Source of the DNA: Paludibacterium purpuratum
Lineage (GTDB): Bacteria; Pseudomonadota; Gammaproteobacteria; Burkholderiales; Chromobacteriaceae
NCBI RefSeq assembly: GCF_004363805.1
Contig: NZ_SNZP01000016.1
Coordinates: 34,826-98,825 of the forward strand
DNA length: 64,000 bases
Direction of reading: 5' to 3'
The notes beneath the pieces are model-generated. The model made no database searches, was not told the origin of the DNA, and saw only the letters and a list, made by a program, of their open reading frames with translations. Shown one piece after another: positions 35,070 through 43,268 of this stretch; position 1 is the first letter of the stretch; each line of letters opens with the position of its first letter. Position numbers and translations under genes: made by a program.

Positions 35070-35963
35070 ATGTCTTCGAAATCTGCCGAATCCGGCCATG
35101 GCGTGTTGTACGCCATCGGTGCTTACCTCTGCTGGGGACTCTTCCCGCTCTATTGGAAACCGCTGCATCAAGTCGCCCCCCTGCAAATCCTGTGTCATCG
35201 CCTAGTCTGGTCCGCGGTCTTCGTGCTGATTTTGTTGGCGGTACGGCGCCAATGGGATTGGCTACAACCATTTCGTCGCGAGCCGAGGCGGCTCGGCGTG
35301 TTTTTCCTGTCCTCGGTAATGCTGTCCAGCAATTGGTTGTTGTATATCTGGGCGGTCACTTCGGGCCATATCGTCGAATCCAGCCTGGGCTATTTCATCA
35401 ATCCGCTCGTCAATGTCCTGTTGGGGCGGTTGGTGCTGGGCGAGCGGCTTGGCCGGCTGCAGAAGGCGGCAGTCGCACTGGCGACGGCCGGGGTGCTGTG
35501 GTTGACACTGCAATTGGGCGCGGTGCCGTGGGTGGCGCTGGGCCTGGCGGTGACGTTCGGCCTGTATGGCTTGATGCGCAAGCGTGCGCCATTGCCCTCG
35601 CTCGAGGGGTTGGCGATGGAGACGTTTTTGCTGGCCCCGGCGGCATTGCTGCTGCTGGTTGTGCTGGAAGTGCGCGGCGAGGGTAGTTTCGGCCATTTGC
35701 CTACGCTTCAGAATGCGATGCTGATCGGTGCCGGGGCGGTGACCGCCGTACCGTTGTTACTGTTCGCCAACGGCGCTCGCCGTCTGAAACTGGCTACTCT
35801 GGGCGTGATTCAGTACATCAGCCCCACTTTGCAACTGCTGCTCGGCGTGCTGTTGTATCAAGAAACATTCGATCACACCCGGGCCATCGGCTTCGTGCTG
35901 ATCTGGGCGGCGCTGTTGGTTTATTCGCTCAGTAGCCTGCGCGCGTTGTTGCGCGGACGATAA
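35070..35963 (+). CDS. rarD: RarD-type EamA family permease
   Basis: 297 residues with about ten hydrophobic segments in two EamA repeats. The start GVLYAIGAYLCWGLFPLYWK, the SSNWLLYIWAV motif, GYFINPLVNVLLG and AVTAVPLLLFANGARRL are RarD hallmarks. The protein is an inner-membrane transporter of unknown substrate (the name reflects an old chloramphenicol-sensitivity annotation). ATG at 35070, no strong ribosome site. Confidence 0.92.
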   Translation: MSSKSAESGHGVLYAIGAYLCWGLFPLYWKPLHQVAPLQILCHRLVWSAVFVLILLAVRRQWDWLQPFRREPRRLGVFFLSSVMLSSNWLLYIWAVTSGHIVESSLGYFINPLVNVLLGRLVLGERLGRLQKAAVALATAGVLWLTLQLGAVPWVALGLAVTFGLYGLMRKRAPLPSLEGLAMETFLLAPAALLLLVVLEVRGEGSFGHLPTLQNAMLIGAGAVTAVPLLLFANGARRLKLATLGVIQYISPTLQLLLGVLLYQETFDHTRAIGFVLIWAALLVYSLSSLRALLRGR

Positions 35964-36011
35964 ACCGCGGCTGTCATAAGTTTGAGCAGGATCAGACCTG
36001 CCGCAGTGACT

Positions 36012-36060
36012 AGAAAAATCCTCGCAATGATAAATATAATCTCATTGTGAGGATTTTTCT
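36012..36060. promoter_or_regulatory. Long dyad between rarD and the YheO-type regulator
   Basis: Arms of 19 bases (36012-36030 and 36042-36060) match with one mismatch around an 11-base A/T spacer. The right arm ends in TTTTTCTTTT, so as RNA it forms a good terminator for rarD; as DNA it could be an operator for the regulator gene that starts 13 bases later. Confidence 0.65.
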
Positions 36061-36072
36061 TTTATCGACACC

Positions 36073-36705
36073 ATGAAACTAACGATCGACGCTGAAGTTC
36101 TGGCCGATTTTGTGTCCGCCCTTCTGGGGCCGGATAGCGAGATCGCCGTGCACGACCTTTCCGATCCCACCGCCTCGCTGTGCATTATCCGTAACGGCGT
36201 GCTTTCCGGTCGCGGCATCGGCGCGCCGGCGACCGATCTGGCCAGGCGGTTGGCGCAAGAGTGCAGTGGCGCCGAGGGCGACGATTTCCGTGTCGATTAT
36301 CGTAGCAAGGCCGCCAGCGGCCTATCGCTGCGTTCGTCGACGCTGGTGTTCAAGGATGAGGATGGCCAGGTTCGGGCCATGTTCTGCGTCAATACCGACG
36401 ATAGCCGATACCGCCGGGCACTGGATGCCGTGCAGGCGCTGTTGCCAGCCGATCTATCGCAGGAAAGGCATCAGGAGAACCTGTCGGCTTCGGTCGACGA
36501 TGTTGGACTGGACATCATGAAAGCGGTGCTGGACCAGTTCGAGGTCGATCCGCTCCGATTGTCGCCCGAAGAAAAATCCCAGGTGGTTCTGGAGTTCGAT
36601 CGCCGCGGATTGTTTTCCATTCGTGGTTTCGTCGCACGCGCGGCGCAGGTGCTGGATATCTCCGAGCCGACCTTGTACCGCTATCTCAAGCAAAGCAGAG
36701 ATTGA
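36073..36705 (+). CDS. YheO-family PAS/helix-turn-helix transcriptional regulator
   Basis: 210 residues. An N-terminal YheO-like PAS domain ([24 protein letters not shown]) is joined to a C-terminal helix-turn-helix ([30 protein letters not shown]). Relatives such as DauR regulate D-amino-acid or cysteine catabolism. It lies two bases upstream of the desulfidase gene, so it probably controls, and is transcribed with, that gene and ridA. Confidence 0.9.
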   Translation: MKLTIDAEVLADFVSALLGPDSEIAVHDLSDPTASLCIIRNGVLSGRGIGAPATDLARRLAQECSGAEGDDFRVDYRSKAASGLSLRSSTLVFKDEDGQVRAMFCVNTDDSRYRRALDAVQALLPADLSQERHQENLSASVDDVGLDIMKAVLDQFEVDPLRLSPEEKSQVVLEFDRRGLFSIRGFVARAAQVLDISEPTLYRYLKQSRD

Positions 36706-36707
36706 AT

Positions 36708-38051
36708 ATGAATAACCCGGTTTCTTCCCCCTCGACCCAAGACATGACTACTTCCACGCCGAATACCGCATTGTGGCCGGAATATCTGAAGGCACTCCGC
36801 CAGGAAGTGGTGCCGGCGCTCGGCTGTACCGAGCCGGTCTCGCTGGCGCTGGCCGCCGCCATCGCCACGCGCGAACTCGGCCGCCCGGTCGAGCGCATCG
36901 AAGCGCGTGTCTCGGCCAATTTGATGAAAAACGGCATGGGCGTGACTGTGCCGGGTACCGGCACGGTCGGGCTATTGATCGCCGCGGCAGTCGGTTCGAT
37001 CGGCGGCGACCCGGATGGCCGCTTGCAGGTGCTCAAGGGGCTGACCGATGTCCAGGTGGCTCAGGCCAAGGCGATGATCGCTGAAGGTCGGGTAACGCTC
37101 AATGTGGCCGAGGTGCCGAATATCCTTTATGCCGAGGCCGAAGTTTGCGCGGGCACCGACCGTGTACGCGTTTGCATCGCCGACGCCCACACCAATGTGG
37201 TGCGCATAGAACGCAATGGCCAGGTATTGTTCGCCGCCGCCACCGATACCGCTCAGGACGATTCGCCGTATGACCTAGGCGCCGCCAGTGCTCGCGATGT
37301 TTTCCAATTCGCCATGCACGTGCCGCTGGCGCAGATCGAATTCCTCGCCGAGGCCGCCGAGCTCAACAATGCGCTGTCGCTGGAGGGCATGAGCGGCAAA
37401 TACGGTTTGCACATCGGTGCCACGCTGCAGCGCCAGAGCCTGTCCGGCCTGATGCCGGCGGGGCTGATGACCGAGATTCTGACCCGCACCACCGCGGCTT
37501 CCGACGCGCGCATGGGCGGCGCCACCTTGCCGGCCATGAGCAACTCCGGCTCGGGCAACCAAGGCATTGCCGCAACCATGCCGGTGCTGGTGGTGGCCGA
37601 ACATGTCGGCGCCTCGCGCGAGCAACTGCTGCGTGCGCTGACGCTATCGCACTTGATGGCAGTGTATATTCACAGCCGGCTGCCCAAGTTATCGGCGCTG
37701 TGTGCGGTGACCACCGCCTCGATGGGGGCGGCGGCCGGCATGGCCTATCTGCTCGACGGTGGGGCGGGAACGGTCAATATGGCGATTTGCAGCATGATCG
37801 GCGATTTGGCCGGCATGATCTGCGACGGCGCGTCCAATAGTTGCGCAATGAAAGTGTCCACATCGGTGTCCGCCGCCTGGAAGGCGGTATTGATGGCGCT
37901 CGACGGTACCAGAGTGACCGGCAACGAGGGTATCGTGGCCGAGGAGGTCGATCGCTCGATCCGCAATTTGGGCGAACTGGCCTGTCAGGGCATGCAACAG
38001 ACGGACGAGCAAATCTTGCATATCATGATGCACAAGAGTGTCGCCGCCTGA
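36708..38051 (+). CDS. cyuA: L-cysteine desulfidase / L-serine dehydratase-alpha-like protein (CyuA/YhaM, UPF0597)
   Basis: 447 residues. The family breaks cysteine to pyruvate, sulfide and ammonia with an oxygen-sensitive Fe-S cluster. Cysteines in [36 protein letters not shown] and [13 protein letters not shown] fit the cluster pattern, and the glycine-rich [13 protein letters not shown] is the alpha-subunit signature. The ATG at 36708 follows the regulator by two bases. Gene order regulator-desulfidase-ridA links production of 2-aminoacrylate with its removal. Confidence 0.9.
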   Translation: MNNPVSSPSTQDMTTSTPNTALWPEYLKALRQEVVPALGCTEPVSLALAAAIATRELGRPVERIEARVSANLMKNGMGVTVPGTGTVGLLIAAAVGSIGGDPDGRLQVLKGLTDVQVAQAKAMIAEGRVTLNVAEVPNILYAEAEVCAGTDRVRVCIADAHTNVVRIERNGQVLFAAATDTAQDDSPYDLGAASARDVFQFAMHVPLAQIEFLAEAAELNNALSLEGMSGKYGLHIGATLQRQSLSGLMPAGLMTEILTRTTAASDARMGGATLPAMSNSGSGNQGIAATMPVLVVAEHVGASREQLLRALTLSHLMAVYIHSRLPKLSALCAVTTASMGAAAGMAYLLDGGAGTVNMAICSMIGDLAGMICDGASNSCAMKVSTSVSAAWKAVLMALDGTRVTGNEGIVAEEVDRSIRNLGELACQGMQQTDEQILHIMMHKSVAA

Positions 38052-38077
38052 TTTACATTCAACCAAGGAAGATCGCA

Positions 38078-38458
38078 ATGAAAGAGATTCTGCATACCGA
38101 TACCGCGCCGGCGGCCATCGGTCCGTATTCGCAAGGCACCGCCTTTGGTCAACTGGTGTTCACCTCGGGTCAGATTCCGCTCGACCCCAAAACCGGCGAA
38201 GTCGTGGGCGGGGGCATCGAAGAGCAGTCGCGCCGCGCGATGGAAAACCTGGTTGCCGTGCTGGCGGCTGGCGGCGCCAAGCCTACCAATGTGTTGAAGA
38301 CGACTTGCTTTCTGGCCGACATGGGCGACTTCGCCAAATTCAATGCGGTGTATGCGGAATACTTCGGCGAAAACTCGCCGGCGCGCTCGTGCGTCGCGGT
38401 CAAGACTTTACCGAAGAACGTGTTGGTCGAAGTCGAAGCCGTCGCTGTGCGCGGCTGA
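38078..38458 (+). CDS. ridA: RidA family 2-iminobutanoate/2-iminopropanoate deaminase
   Basis: 126-residue trimeric enamine/imine deaminase. PAAIGPYSQG, VFTSGQIPLDP, the NLVAVLAAGGA helix, KTTCFLADMGDFAKFNAVYAE and the ligand-binding PARSCVAVKTLP with catalytic Arg are visible. It destroys reactive 2-aminoacrylate released by PLP or Fe-S dehydratases, which fits its place after a desulfidase. AAGGAAG precedes the ATG. Confidence 0.96.
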   Translation: MKEILHTDTAPAAIGPYSQGTAFGQLVFTSGQIPLDPKTGEVVGGGIEEQSRRAMENLVAVLAAGGAKPTNVLKTTCFLADMGDFAKFNAVYAEYFGENSPARSCVAVKTLPKNVLVEVEAVAVRG

Positions 38459-38494
38459 TGGGATGAAGCGGGTAGGTGCGTTGCCGGCGGGTTG

Positions 38495-38516
38495 ATGCGT
38501 TGCTTCGCGAACGCAT
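38495..38516. repeat. REP-like palindromic repeat, copy 2
   Basis: ATGCGTT / AACGCAT arms around GCTTCGCG, flanked by CCTACG. The loop is the reverse complement of the loop at 9997-10004 and the arm sequence follows the same pattern (RTGCGKT). A second partial arm (GGTAGGTGCGTTGCC) lies just to the left, at 38471-38485. Confidence 0.75.
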
Positions 38517-38530
38517 CCTACGCAATGAGA

Positions 38531-38564
38531 ACGTGCATTCGCCGTAGGCAATGCACGTTTTTAT
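38531..38564 (+). terminator. Terminator after ridA operon
   Basis: ACGTGCATT / AATGCACGT stem followed by TTTTTATT; convergent inositol phosphatase gene ends here too. Confidence 0.8.
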
Positions 38565-39352
38565 TGATTGTTCCTGACCCAACGGTGCCACTGGGCGAAC
38601 ATCTCGGCGTCGCGGGCGGCGACGACCGAGCGCTTCCACGGTACATCGGACCAAAAATCGTCTTGCTGCAGCGAGGCAAGACGTCCGCCCGCCTCCTCAA
38701 GAATCAATGCGCCGGCGGCATAATCCCACAGACGTTGGCCGCCGTGCAGGTACACATCGAAGCGCCCGGCGGCCAGGTAGCACCAGTCGAGCGTGCTCGA
38801 ACCCATGCTACGTTGACTGCCGAATGGCGCCACGCTGTTGAGACGGGCGGCGAGCCGAGCCGAACACAAGTATTTGAGATCCAGCCCGGCAATGGCTTCG
38901 CTCATCGGGTTGGCGTTTTTCTTCAGTGGCAACGGCGTGCCGTTGAGGAAGGCGCCGCCGCCCTGGGTGGCGCAGTAGAGCTCTTGGGTCATCGGGTTAT
39001 AGATGACGCCAAGCGTGCTGCGGCCGTTTTGCATCAGCGCGACGGAGATGGCGAAATGGGGTAGGCCGTTGATGAAGTTGGTGGTGCCGTCGATCGGGTC
39101 GACCACCCATAAGCCCTCGAGTTGGCGTAACCAGAGCGCATCCTGCTCCTGGCGCGTCATTTCCTCGCCCAGCACCGGGTAGGGCAGGATACCCGGCAGT
39201 TCGGCTTCCAGTGCCGATTGACAGGCGAGGTCGGCTTCGGTCAACAGGCTACCGTCTTCCTTACGCGTATGGCCGACGCGCAGGAAACGCGGCAACACTT
39301 CGCGTTCCGCGATGTCCCGCAGCAGCTCCCCTACCTGTTCAATAACCTGCAT
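38561..39352 (-). CDS. Inositol monophosphatase family protein
   Basis: 263 residues with the metal-binding motifs of the family: GEEMTRQEQDALW, WVVDPIDGTTNFINGLPHF (D-P-I-D-G-T) and the C-terminal WDYAAGALILEEAGG. Substrates in the family include inositol phosphates, fructose 1,6-bisphosphate, PAP and others; SuhB-like regulation is also possible. The ATG at 39352 gives the family start; upstream frame is unrelated. Confidence 0.9.
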   Translation of the reverse strand: MQVIEQVGELLRDIAEREVLPRFLRVGHTRKEDGSLLTEADLACQSALEAELPGILPYPVLGEEMTRQEQDALWLRQLEGLWVVDPIDGTTNFINGLPHFAISVALMQNGRSTLGVIYNPMTQELYCATQGGGAFLNGTPLPLKKNANPMSEAIAGLDLKYLCSARLAARLNSVAPFGSQRSMGSSTLDWCYLAAGRFDVYLHGGQRLWDYAAGALILEEAGGRLASLQQDDFWSDVPWKRSVVAARDAEMFAQWHRWVRNNQ

Positions 39353-39444
39353 GCTGGTTTCCTTTATAATTGGCCGGGTAGAGTTAGCATGTCGCAATGC
39401 ACAAGATTCTCTGATTGTAACCAATACACGGGATTATTGCTGTT

Positions 39445-40176
39445 ATGGCAAGGTTTTTTGTCGACGTTCCGCTGCACCCGGGTCTCACGTTGGATCTACC
39501 CGAGCCGGTCGTGCGCCATTTGCAGGTTCTGCGCTTGCGCGAAGGCGAGGCTCTGACCCTGTTCAACGGGCTGGGCGGCGAGTTTTCCGCCACGCTCACC
39601 CAGTTGGGCCGGCGCGAAGCGCTTTGCGAACTGGGGGCCCATGATGCCGTTTCACGTGAATCGCCGATCTGGCTTGGCTTGGCTCAAGCCATTTCCAGCG
39701 GCGAGCGCATGGACTTCACGCTGCAAAAAGGGGTGGAGATGGGCGTCAGTGTGTTCCAGCCGTTGGCGGCGCGCCGTTCGGTGGTCAAGTTGTCGGGCGA
39801 GCGCGCCGACAAGCGACTGCAGCGCTGGCAGGAGATCGTCGTCTCAGCCTGCGAGCAGAGCGGGCGCACCGTGATTCCGCAGGTGCTGCCGATCCTGTCG
39901 GTCGAGGAATGGCTAGCAAGACAGGATGAGGTGCCGGTCAGGTTGCTGTTGTCGCCGTTGGGTAGCAAGCGCCTGGTGGATATTGCCCAGCGGCCGGCGG
40001 CGGCCTGGCTGATGGCCGGGCCGGAGGGGGGCTATACCTCGGAGGAGGAACAGGCGGCGCTGGATGCCGGTTGGACGCCGCTCAAGCTCGGTGGACGCGT
40101 ATTGCGCACCGAAACGGCGGCGTTGGCCGCCGTGGCTGCTCTACAGACGGTGTGGGGCGATTACGCCTTCAGTTGA
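39445..40176 (+). CDS. rsmE: 16S rRNA (uracil1498-N3)-methyltransferase
   Basis: SPOUT-class methyltransferase of 243 residues that methylates U1498. It shows the N-terminal PUA-like domain (MARFFVDVPLHPGLTLDLPEP), HLQVLRLREGE, the QKGVEMGVSVFQPLAARRSVV region and the SAM knot motif AGPEGGYTSEEEQAAL ... LGGRVLRTETAALAAV. A one-mismatch parS-like site lies inside (39649). Its end overlaps the convergent zinc-ribbon gene by 16 bases. Confidence 0.96.
   Translation: MARFFVDVPLHPGLTLDLPEPVVRHLQVLRLREGEALTLFNGLGGEFSATLTQLGRREALCELGAHDAVSRESPIWLGLAQAISSGERMDFTLQKGVEMGVSVFQPLAARRSVVKLSGERADKRLQRWQEIVVSACEQSGRTVIPQVLPILSVEEWLARQDEVPVRLLLSPLGSKRLVDIAQRPAAAWLMAGPEGGYTSEEEQAALDAGWTPLKLGGRVLRTETAALAAVAALQTVWGDYAFS
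39649..39662. promoter_or_regulatory. parS-like site (one mismatch) within rsmE
   Basis: GTTTCACGTGAATC differs at one base from the parS core GTTTCACGTGAAAC. Confidence 0.45.
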
Positions 40177-40718
40177 TAGATCAGCTTGCCGTCGAACAGA
40201 ATTTGGTCGGCGGCGAGTTTGATACTGCCGGGGGGCGCAGCGCGCTCGAAGTGATAGCGCAGGCCCTGATATTCGATCCAGCTCGAGATCAGCGTGCCGT
40301 CGAACTTACCGAGAATCTCTTGCGAATGCAGCACGTCCTCGCTGTCGTTGAGCACCATGCCAATGGCGGCGGGCGCACTTTCCTCCGGCAATTCCCACTC
40401 GCGATGATGCACCGGCTGCGGCAAATTGCGCACGGTCATGCGCAACCACAGGGCAAATAGCCAGTCGGGCGCAAGTACCCGATGCACATGGCGATTATCG
40501 GTAATGACGCAAGCGACCGAAAAACGTTTTTGGCAAACCGGGCAACTGGCCTTGGCCGATACGAAAATCCTGTTTTCCAACAACGAAGCGATGCCATGCA
40601 TGGTGTCGGCGGTCACCATGTTGCCGCAACGCGGGCAATGCTTGGCGAAGCGGCGCACCTTGGTGCCGTTGGCGAAACTGATAGGCAGAAAGCGAGAAAT
40701 TTTGTCTGGTCTGGCCAT
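40161..40718 (-). CDS. Hypothetical protein with N-terminal zinc ribbon
   Basis: 185 residues that I do not recognise as a named family. Two CxxC knuckles, HCPRCGNMV and SCPVCQKRF, about 28 residues apart probably bind zinc. The remainder is mixed, with FALWLRMTVRN and a C-terminal beta-like region (LISSWIEYQGLRYHFERA). A role in nucleic-acid or protein binding is possible but unproven. The ATG at 40718 or a GTG at 40733 could be the start; neither has a strong ribosome site. It is monocistronic and convergent with rsmE. Confidence 0.65.
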   Translation of the reverse strand: MARPDKISRFLPISFANGTKVRRFAKHCPRCGNMVTADTMHGIASLLENRIFVSAKASCPVCQKRFSVACVITDNRHVHRVLAPDWLFALWLRMTVRNLPQPVHHREWELPEESAPAAIGMVLNDSEDVLHSQEILGKFDGTLISSWIEYQGLRYHFERAAPPGSIKLAADQILFDGKLIYQLKA

Positions 40719-40746
40719 GCGCGACGGATCCACTGCGGAAGATCGG

Positions 40747-40781
40747 AAAAAAGGCCGGGCGGTATAAGAGTAACGCCCGGC
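40747..40781 (-). terminator. Terminator after mutarotase gene
   Basis: GCCGGGCG / CGCCCGGC stem with a 12-base loop; on the minus strand a TTTTTT run follows. Confidence 0.75.
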
Positions 40782-40791
40782 TTTCCGACGA

Positions 40792-41649
40792 TTATAGCGG
40801 GATCGCCATCAGACGTGTGCCTAATGTATGGCTTTCGCCTGCTTCGATCTGCCGGGCATCGTCCTCTGCGTTGGCGGCTTCGATACAGAAGAAGTCTCGC
40901 CAGCCGTCGGGAGGCAGGTCTTTCAGCGTCCGAGCCTTGTCCTCGCCCGGATTCCACAGCACCAGGCTGTCCGAGCCGGCGTTTTCCACCACGATCTGGC
41001 GCTGCCAGACCTCGTCCACCAACGTGACGCCGGTTCTGCCGTAAACGATGAGATCCAGCTCGCCTCGGCAGGGCAGCGTATCTTCATACAGGACGCCGGA
41101 TTGCCGGTGCACTTTGTCTTGATAGCGTCCGTGCGCCAAACCCTGAACCCGGGCGCTGTCGGCATTGCCGATGGCCAGATAGGTATGCAGCGCTGCCGAA
41201 TAACTTCGCGCCGTCGTGCCATGGTTATGGGTGGTTAGGGTGATGTCGACGTGGGCGGCGCAAAGCTGCAGGCAGCTCTCCACTTTGAGTCCATGAAAAT
41301 CCGGTCCCAGCAGTTCGACGCTGAAACCGTCGTCGGTTCGAGAGACATCGCTCAGCGTCCAGCGTGCGGTACGAGCAACGCCATGTTGCGGCAGAGCGGC
41401 GTCGTGGGGGTGCGGGCCGAACCAGGGCCAGCAAACCGGTACACCGCCGCGGATGGCCTTGCCCTGCACGCGATATGCCAGTGGCGACAGGTAGAGCAGC
41501 GGCGGTTGGCCATGAGCCTGATAGGCTGTCAATTGTCCGCCGTCGAGGGAAATTTCGGCTTGAAAGGCGTCGTGCTTGAGCGTCAGGGTCGGACCGCCCT
41601 GTTCGTTATCATGCAAGGTGGCGCCGGGGACAAGAGACTTCTGGGTCAT
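40792..41649 (-). CDS. D-hexose-6-phosphate mutarotase (YeaD/aldose 1-epimerase family)
   Basis: 285-residue beta-sandwich enzyme that interconverts anomers of glucose 6-phosphate. It shows LLYLSPLAYRVQGKAIRGGVPVCWPWFG, HGVARTARWTL, the catalytic HTYLAIG region, GELDLIVY and VLWNPGEDKARTLKDLPPDGWRDFFCIEAAN, all typical of the YeaD branch. The ATG at 41649 is chosen for family start; an earlier ATG would add 30 unrelated residues. Confidence 0.92.
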   Translation of the reverse strand: MTQKSLVPGATLHDNEQGGPTLTLKHDAFQAEISLDGGQLTAYQAHGQPPLLYLSPLAYRVQGKAIRGGVPVCWPWFGPHPHDAALPQHGVARTARWTLSDVSRTDDGFSVELLGPDFHGLKVESCLQLCAAHVDITLTTHNHGTTARSYSAALHTYLAIGNADSARVQGLAHGRYQDKVHRQSGVLYEDTLPCRGELDLIVYGRTGVTLVDEVWQRQIVVENAGSDSLVLWNPGEDKARTLKDLPPDGWRDFFCIEAANAEDDARQIEAGESHTLGTRLMAIPL

Positions 41650-41760
41650 GGTCGTTCTCGATCGATCGATATAAACAGAGTGTAGCTGGCTTTGCAGCCC
41701 GCAACATGACGATGGCCGTCTGCGCGCGTTTTGCACCAAGTATTCGCCAGTGGCGTGCGC

Positions 41761-42498
41761 TTAATCCAGTTGAGTTTGCGAACGCAGCTTGTAGCGTGTG
41801 CCTGGGTGTAACAGGCGGGCAAAGCTCACCAGATTGCGATGCGACCAGGTTCGGCGAAAAACCAACAAACAGGGTTCGGTCGCAGAAATTTCGAGCATGG
41901 CCTGCTCTTCGCGCTGCGGCATCACCGCTTCGACCGTGTGTTCAATGTCCGTTAGCGGCGAATGCTGCATCAGGTAGTGGTTCGGCGTGATGCGCGTAAA
42001 GTCCTGCGCCAGGTAATCGGGTGCCCAGCTCGGATTGACGAAGCGGTCTTCCAACTGCACCGGAATGCCGTCTTCGCGATGCACCAGTAGCGAGTGATAG
42101 ATCGTGGCGCCGACATGCACGCCTAATTGCAGCGCGATATGCTCGGTGGCCGGTTCGGCACGCAGGGTATAAAGCGTGATGCTGTGGTTGTGGCTGCGCG
42201 CCTGGATTTCCTGCGCGATGTTGTTGACGTCCAAGAGCGGCGCCTCGGCCTTGCGTTCGGCCACGTAGGTGCCGTCGCCGGCGAAACGTAGCAGGATGCC
42301 GGCTTCCGATAAATCGCGGATGGCTTTGTTGACGGTCATACGCGAAACGCCGAAGAGCTGGGCCAGTTCGATCTCAGGCGGAATTTTGCAGCCTGGCTGG
42401 AAGGTGCGCTTGGCGATTCCGTCGAGAATATACTCTTTGATGCGCTGATAGCGCGGCTGCCGCGGTGCGCGGTCAGCCATTAGTATTGAATCTTCCAT
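41761..42498 (-). CDS. hutC: GntR/HutC-family transcriptional repressor
   Basis: 245 residues: GntR winged helix (YQRIKEYILDGIAKRTFQPGCKIPPEIELAQLFGVSRMTVNKAI in part) joined to a UTRA effector domain (ERKAEAPLLDVNNIAQEIQAR, YHSLLVHREDGIPVQLEDRFV, QREEQAMLEISATEPCLLVFRRTW), the latter strongly HutC-like, which senses urocanate in histidine catabolism. No hut genes are nearby. A HutC-operator-like dyad (about 42570) lies in its own promoter region. ATG 42480 is an alternative start. Confidence 0.85.
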   Translation of the reverse strand: MEDSILMADRAPRQPRYQRIKEYILDGIAKRTFQPGCKIPPEIELAQLFGVSRMTVNKAIRDLSEAGILLRFAGDGTYVAERKAEAPLLDVNNIAQEIQARSHNHSITLYTLRAEPATEHIALQLGVHVGATIYHSLLVHREDGIPVQLEDRFVNPSWAPDYLAQDFTRITPNHYLMQHSPLTDIEHTVEAVMPQREEQAMLEISATEPCLLVFRRTWSHRNLVSFARLLHPGTRYKLRSQTQLD

Positions 42499-42569
42499 TG
42501 GAATATCTTAGCGACTAGACCTTGGGGGCCGCACGATAGACATGCATTGGTTTGTGTTAGATCAACAGC

Positions 42570-42581
42570 TGGTCTATACAA
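42570..42581. promoter_or_regulatory. HutC-type operator-like sequence
   Basis: TGGTCTATACAA is one base from TTGTCTATACAA, the half-symmetric motif reported for Pseudomonas HutC operators. It lies about 72 bases upstream of the repressor and 90 upstream of the Mpo1-like gene. Confidence 0.4.
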
Positions 42582-42670
42582 ATAAAAATATATGCAAATC
42601 AGATATTTGGACGAACGAGCCTGCTTTGTCGCGGGGCACTGCGGGGCGCATTTTTTAGCAAGGAGGCGCG

Positions 42671-43108
42671 ATGACATTGCAAGAATGGCTCGATGTTTAT
42701 GGCGAAAGCCACCAGCACCCGCTGAATGTTGCGATCCACAAGTTTTGTATCCCGGTGATTTTGTTCTCGATTCTAGGCTTGCTGTCGGCCTTTCCCCTGC
42801 CATTGAACCCGGCCTGGTTGTTGGTTGCCGCCGGGGTAGGGTTCTATCTCCGGCTGTCGCGGCGCATGGCGTTGGCGATGCTGCTGTTGTGTTTGCTGAT
42901 GTTGCTGACGTTGGCGGCGCTGCGGCGTGCCGGCATTGATCTGCTGCAAATGAGTGTCGCCCTGTTCGTCGTGGCCTGGATCGGCCAGTTCATTGGCCAT
43001 CGCATAGAGGGGCGCAAACCGTCCTTTTTCGACGATCTACGCTTTTTGATGATCGGGCCGGCCTGGACCTTGGCATCGCTGACAAAACATTGCCATATAC
43101 GCTGGTAA
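42671..43108 (+). CDS. Mpo1-like (DUF962) membrane protein
   Basis: 145 residues starting LQEWLDVYGESHQHPLNVAIHKFCIPVILFS, with the family's conserved H-P-x-N ... H near the N-terminus and four hydrophobic segments, then WIGQFIGHRIEGRKPSFFDDLRFLMIGPAW. Yeast Mpo1 is an iron-dependent dioxygenase for 2-hydroxy fatty acids; bacterial members are assumed similar but little studied. An AAGGAGG site precedes the ATG. Confidence 0.9.
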   Translation: MTLQEWLDVYGESHQHPLNVAIHKFCIPVILFSILGLLSAFPLPLNPAWLLVAAGVGFYLRLSRRMALAMLLLCLLMLLTLAALRRAGIDLLQMSVALFVVAWIGQFIGHRIEGRKPSFFDDLRFLMIGPAWTLASLTKHCHIRW

Positions 43109-43268
43109 AACAGGCTATAAATGCGCCTTATAGTGTTTGTTGCGGCAATGATCAACCCTATTGATTCACTTTGACATTCATCAAGCGGCATCAAGGTTGC
43201 CAAGTGAGCCGGCGTTTGGCCGGATTAGCATTGCTTCGTACCCATTTCGGGTCATGGAGACACACAAC

